A stretch of DNA of 64,000 nt. It comes from Collybiopsis luxurians FD-317 M1 (Eukaryota > Basidiomycota > Agaricomycetes > Agaricales > Omphalotaceae). How positions within the stretch are numbered: the first letter of the stretch is position 1; every line of letters starts with the position of its first letter. Where the stretch lies: NCBI GenBank assembly GCA_000827265.1, contig KN834785.1, forward strand, positions 80,137 to 144,136, read 5' to 3'. A program made the position numbers and the translations under genes. Positions 60,828-64,000 of the stretch are shown one piece after another. Under the pieces are notes generated by a model, which saw only the letters and a list, made by a program, of their open reading frames with translations, was not told the DNA's origin and did no database searches.

Positions 60828-60969
60828 AGATGTGATGAGGACAAGTGGCAGCTGAGATGGACATTGAGGACAGAAGTCTGAATACTGGAAACAGCATCAG
60901 ACTGACTCAGCCACTGGGCACCAATCTTATCCTCTGTCAAGCCAGCTTCACTGACTTGACTTGGAGTTA

Positions 60970-61674
60970 GGGAAGCTCCTTATCTCCCTTCTACCTCCTT
61001 CCCCTCCACTCTTCTAAATGCCTCCATGACACCCATGTTGTCTTTATCATCAAAGGGTGCCAACAACATAAAGGACATTGCCTCTGCCTCCTGCAGTTGT
61101 TGCAAAAATGACTAGTACAGGGTTGAGGCAGTTGACAAAGAGGATAGGTGCAAGGAATTTCAGGGTTTGAGGAAAAGGTAAGTCATCTGTATCTCACTTC
61201 TATCAAGTTTGATTCATTTGAAAACCAACAGACTACATCTCCACTCTCAAAATGGTTTTGCATCAACGTTGGCTACTGCTACAACATCTCCTGGCCCTTC
61301 AGTTTCCAATTCTTCTCAAACTTTATCTCCATTGTCTTCTGCTCAGTTGGAGTCTTGTTGACAACCCCCTAGAACAGCTTTTTAGACCTGTACTTGTATC
61401 TCAGCAGTGTCAGTGCTGGTGACCTTGGTTTCTGTGCTAACAGTGGAAATGCTCCTTCAACATTGTCTTTCTGACAATGACTAGCCTGCAGGTGCTGCCT
61501 CTGCCAACAATGACTGTACCAGCTGCATTGACCAACACACTACCTCCTTCCCTGCCAGTCTCTTGACTGTCTCTGCAACCACTGACAAGGAAGACCATCC
61601 ATGTTGTATACCAAGTCATCATAGTCCAAGGATAACAACTTTCCAGCAGATTGGCATCTGCCACCTGAAGCCTT
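60970..61674 (+). pseudogene. bZIP pseudogene, unit D, 3' part
   Basis: It resumes at 'ccttatctcccttctacctc' (as at 45931 in unit C), passes through a degenerate basic region ('aggaatttcagggtttgagg' against 'tggaatttcagggtccgagg'), the intron and the duplicated N-terminal module seen in unit C, and is cut by the copia LTR at 61675. The zipper is not reached. Confidence 0.65.
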
Positions 61675-62037
61675 TGTTGAATAAGTATTCGGTCGTTCAA
61701 GTTGGCTCAGGGGATCTGTAATAAACGGCAGAGACTCAGAGCCTGAATGAGATAGTCAAAGCGTCTGTATTACCTGTAATAAACGGCAGAGACTATTGTA
61801 CTGTAAGTAAAGGTAAACGTAGGAGAAATGTAGGTACTTGCCTCAGAGCCTGAACAAGATAGTCGAAGCGTCTGAGGCAGCAGGGTAACCAGGTATCAAT
61901 ATATGTATATACTGTGGGAAGTGAATGGAGCAAGTCGGAAAGTACTCGGGTAGGTATATGTGTTTATGCAGTAACATACTTGTGTCCATGTTTGTATAGG
62001 AATGAGCGTCTGTCGGGTGTAAGCATATAATTCAACA
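61675..62037 (-). repeat. Copia 3' long terminal repeat, 363 bp
   Basis: Starts tgttgaat and ends attcaaca, perfect 8-bp inverted ends. Internal repeats: a 21-bp word at 61716-61736 and 61774-61794, and a ~31-bp word at 61737-61767 and 61844-61874, which may be enhancer-like repeats. Confidence 0.85.
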
Positions 62038-62053
62038 CTCCCCCTCAAACTGG
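62038..62053 (-). promoter_or_regulatory. Polypurine tract of the copia element
   Basis: On the minus strand the sequence ccagtttgagggggag directly precedes the LTR; the run gagggggag is the expected primer site for plus-strand DNA synthesis. It overlaps the pol stop codon (TGA). Confidence 0.75.
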
Positions 62054-64000
62054 ACCAAGTCCAAATCCTGCAGCAAAGTGTTTGGCCTTAGCGCTAGGCA
62101 GCGCCTTGGTCAGAGAGTCTGCAATCATTTCCTCCGTCGGACAGTATACGAGAATAATCTTGCCGTCTTCAATAATATACCGGATGAAGTGGTATCGCAC
62201 ATCGATATGTTTGGTACGACCATGGAACTGATGGTCCTTCGAGATAGCGATAGCAGCCTGGTTGTCAGAGTTAAGAATGGTTGGATTCTGAATGAGTGTG
62301 AAAGTGGGCTCGAAGATTTGAGCAATGAATGAACGGATCCAAAGACCTTCCTTGGCAGCGTCGGTAGCGGCGACATATTCAGATTCAGCGGTGGAGAGAG
62401 TGACCAGGGTTTGGGAATGTGATCCCCAACTAACGGCTCCACCATCAATAGTGTAGACCCAACCAGTAACGGCACGGCAGTCCTCAGCCATATTTCCATC
62501 AGCGTCGACCCATCCTGTAGCATCATTGGATTTGAGTCCATAGATGATACCCCAATTGTTAGTACCCTTGAGATACTTGATCGTGCGCTTTCCTTCATTG
62601 AAATGTGCCATTCCAGGATTGGTGAGAAATTGGGATAAGACGTGGACAGCAAAAGCAATGTCGACTCGAGTTCCGATAGAGGCGTACATAAGCTTCCCAA
62701 TGAGGGTATGATACGGAATGTCCTGCATGAGAGCAGTTTCGGCGGGAGTCTGTGGGCATTGCATGATGGATAGACATTTGTGGGTATCGAGAGGAATCGC
62801 AGATGGATGAGAGTTCTCGAGCTTGAATAGGCGAACGATAGAGTCGATGTAGGATTTCTGGGAAAGAGAGATGGTATGAGCGGCGCGGTTGCATTTGACT
62901 TCAATCCCTAGGATCCAGTGAATTTCGCCCATATCGGTGATAGTGAAAGCTTCCCGGAGCTTTGTTTTCACTAGTTCAATCAACTCTGGGGAGGAGGTGA
63001 GAATTGTCAGATCATCGACTGAACAAATGATAATAATGAGCTGGCCGTCTTTGTGTCTATAGAACACAGCGTGATCCACATCGCAACGTTCCATCCCCAA
63101 TAGCGCCTTAATCGTAGCGCCAAACTTGATATACCAGTAACGGCCACTTTGATGTAAACCATAGATAGGACGGTTGAGCTTCAAGCAGGTAGTGGATGGC
63201 GTCGGAGACAGAGGGTAGCCGGGAGGATGTTTGATGTAGATTTCTTCATTCTCGATGAGATTGCCATTGAGGTATGCACCTTTTACATCAACTTGGTGAA
63301 TTTCAAGATCGAGCCGGGCGCCTAAGGCAAGACAAACACGGATAGAGGAGAGACAGGCAATGGGAGCATAGGTTTCGAAGAAATCAATACCTTCAACCTG
63401 AGTGAAGCCTTGAGCAACGAGACGCGCCTTATAGCGCTCAATATGGCCCTCGGCATTCTTCTTGATATGAAATACCCATTTAGTGCCAACTAAATTGGCG
63501 TGAGCCGGCGTATCGATAATGTCCCAGGTATGGTGCTCTTGCAGATTTTCTAATTCTTCCTCTATGGCCTTAGCCCACTTTGGCCAATCTGCGGAACGTC
63601 TAGCCTCAGTGAGGTTTGCCGGTTCCAGGTCTTCAGTCTGAGAAATGTCGGCAAGGAGGGCTTGTTCGGCGGTCGTATCTTCCGGAATGGCTGGTGGAGT
63701 AACCGTGGGAGCGGTATTCTGGATGCCATATAAAAGGTCTGGGTTATATCTGGAGGGTAAATGTCGTTCCCTCATACTGCGGCGAGGTGGAGCTGTTGCG
63801 GGAGCGGGAGGAATGCTCATGATGTCATGGCTTTTGTGGATTTCATGATGATGTCGTGAGTTTCTGGAGCTTTCGCTACTTGGTGGTGAAGCAGCTACAT
63901 CGCGGATTTCTGGTAGAGCAGGTTCCGGAGCAGATTCCAGGTTGGGTGCTGGTGTGGCTGTGTTGGGATTGGAATTGGAATCCAGCAAGTCGTTCCTCTC
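62045..64000 (-). CDS. Copia pol, reverse transcriptase and RNase H part (N-terminus off the edge)
   Basis: The frame is open from base 64000 to the TGA at 62045, at least 651 residues. After a Ser/Pro-rich linker comes the copia RT: 'WAKAIEEELENLQEHHTWDI', 'GTKWVFHIKKNAEGHIERYK', 'ARLVAQGFTQVEGIDFFETY', 'HQVDVKGAYLNGNL' and the catalytic box 'CSVDDLTIL' (YVDD in most copia elements; Tyr is Ser here). RNase H follows: 'GWVDADGNMAEDCRAVTG', 'VTLSTAESEYVAATDAAKE', 'NSDNQAAIAI' and 'HIDVRYHFIR'. It ends in 'IADSLTKALP'. The Ser in the catalytic box may weaken activity. Confidence 0.9.
   Translation of the reverse strand, partial: ERNDLLDSNSNPNTATPAPNLESAPEPALPEIRDVAASPPSSESSRNSRHHHEIHKSHDIMSIPPAPATAPPRRSMRERHLPSRYNPDLLYGIQNTAPTVTPPAIPEDTTAEQALLADISQTEDLEPANLTEARRSADWPKWAKAIEEELENLQEHHTWDIIDTPAHANLVGTKWVFHIKKNAEGHIERYKARLVAQGFTQVEGIDFFETYAPIACLSSIRVCLALGARLDLEIHQVDVKGAYLNGNLIENEEIYIKHPPGYPLSPTPSTTCLKLNRPIYGLHQSGRYWYIKFGATIKALLGMERCDVDHAVFYRHKDGQLIIIICSVDDLTILTSSPELIELVKTKLREAFTITDMGEIHWILGIEVKCNRAAHTISLSQKSYIDSIVRLFKLENSHPSAIPLDTHKCLSIMQCPQTPAETALMQDIPYHTLIGKLMYASIGTRVDIAFAVHVLSQFLTNPGMAHFNEGKRTIKYLKGTNNWGIIYGLKSNDATGWVDADGNMAEDCRAVTGWVYTIDGGAVSWGSHSQTLVTLSTAESEYVAATDAAKEGLWIRSFIAQIFEPTFTLIQNPTILNSDNQAAIAISKDHQFHGRTKHIDVRYHFIRYIIEDGKIILVYCPTEEMIADSLTKALPSAKAKHFAAGFGLGPV

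Larger units (their letters stand above)
55975..60965 (-). mobile_element. Degenerate DIRS-like (tyrosine-recombinase) retroelement
   Basis: On the minus strand, in order, lie a zinc-knuckle gag-like region (about 60827-59156), reverse transcriptase (59165-58019), RNase H (around 57703-57452) and the N-terminal half of a tyrosine recombinase (57036-56462). That gene order, with a recombinase in place of a DDE integrase, marks DIRS-type elements. Frames are broken in many places, the recombinase lacks its catalytic half, and CpG is strongly depleted, so the copy is old and inactive. It interrupts the unit D bZIP pseudogene; the exact ends are uncertain by tens of bases. Confidence 0.75.
54343..61674 (+). 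repeat. Tandem unit D, partial, interrupted by retroelements and CpG-depleted
   Basis: It begins with the same 3' flank and spacer as units B and C (54343-55428) and continues with a bZIP pseudogene in two parts (55429-55960 and 60970-61674). The rest of the unit, including any sixth DUF6535 gene, is not in the window. Where B or C have CG, this unit usually has TG or CA. Confidence 0.75.
61675..64000 (-). mobile_element. Ty1/copia retrotransposon, 3' part (continues off the right edge)
   Basis: The minus-strand element has its 3' LTR at 61675-62037, a polypurine tract just inside it and a long pol frame beyond. The 5' LTR and the gag and integrase parts lie outside the window. Unlike the neighbouring sequence it has ordinary CpG content and an unbroken frame, so it inserted recently. 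The five bases at the left edge are gcctt (61670-61674); the matching duplication should lie right of the 5' LTR. Confidence 0.9.

Noticed and set aside
61148..61372. 74-codon frame before the copia LTR as a gene
   Set aside because: It is the basic region plus intron of the unit D bZIP pseudogene read in one frame.
1..64000. tRNA, rRNA genes or CRISPR arrays
   Set aside because: No cloverleaf with a B-box-like GGTTCGA..CC, no rRNA core sequence and no short regularly spaced repeats were found by eye; CRISPR is not expected in a fungus.

Overview
The window is from a filamentous basidiomycete, most likely a mushroom-forming agaricomycete. The evidence is multi-exon genes with short GT-AG introns (about 50-80 bp), a full LTN1/listerin gene of fungal type, several genes of the agaricomycete membrane-protein family DUF6535, and retroelement remnants of kinds common in these fungi (a DIRS-like tyrosine-recombinase element and Ty1/copia). 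Family assignments rest on reading motifs and on remembered families; no database search was possible.

Left part (1-11.6 kb): CpG-rich, gene-dense, all on the minus strand. Two neighbouring paralogous genes of unknown function (1-1588, cut by the edge, and 2355-3327) share intron positions and phases. A 240-bp mariner-type MITE with about 60-bp terminal inverted repeats and TA target duplication lies between them. Next comes an eleven-exon LTN1 gene (4106-10811, about 2036 aa), the E3 ubiquitin ligase of ribosome-associated quality control, diverging from the first DUF6535 gene across a 768-bp spacer.

Centre (11.6-54.3 kb): five plus-strand DUF6535 genes with the same four-exon layout (intron phases 1, 1, 0) and 1165-1180 aa products. 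Copy 1 (11580) is the divergent founder-like member. Copies 2-5 (21994, 31082, 40776, 50650) sit in a tandem segmental duplication with units of 9.3-9.9 kb. Each spacer carries the same passengers: a decayed bZIP transcription-factor gene, a fragment of LTN1 (exons 1-2 with the intron between them), unrecognised repeats, and a conserved promoter module ending in a TATA box about 45-60 bp before the ATG. Shared insertions order the units (A, then B, then C and D). Protein blocks inside the genes group differently along the sequence, which points to recombination or gene conversion between copies. Copy 3 contains an assembly gap whose two flanks are the same sequence.

Right part (54.3-64 kb): a fourth, partial unit, heavily CpG-depleted, whose bZIP pseudogene was hit by a solo LTR (55553-55783), split by a degenerate DIRS-like element (about 55.98-60.96 kb) and cut by a Ty1/copia element (61675 to beyond the window end) that keeps an open pol frame and normal CpG content.

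The most interesting theme is the DUF6535 array: polytopic membrane proteins with a cysteine cluster, a conserved membrane module and a rapidly diverging, recombining middle region, with CpG-poor gene bodies in CpG-containing flanks. Its function is unknown and none is claimed here.
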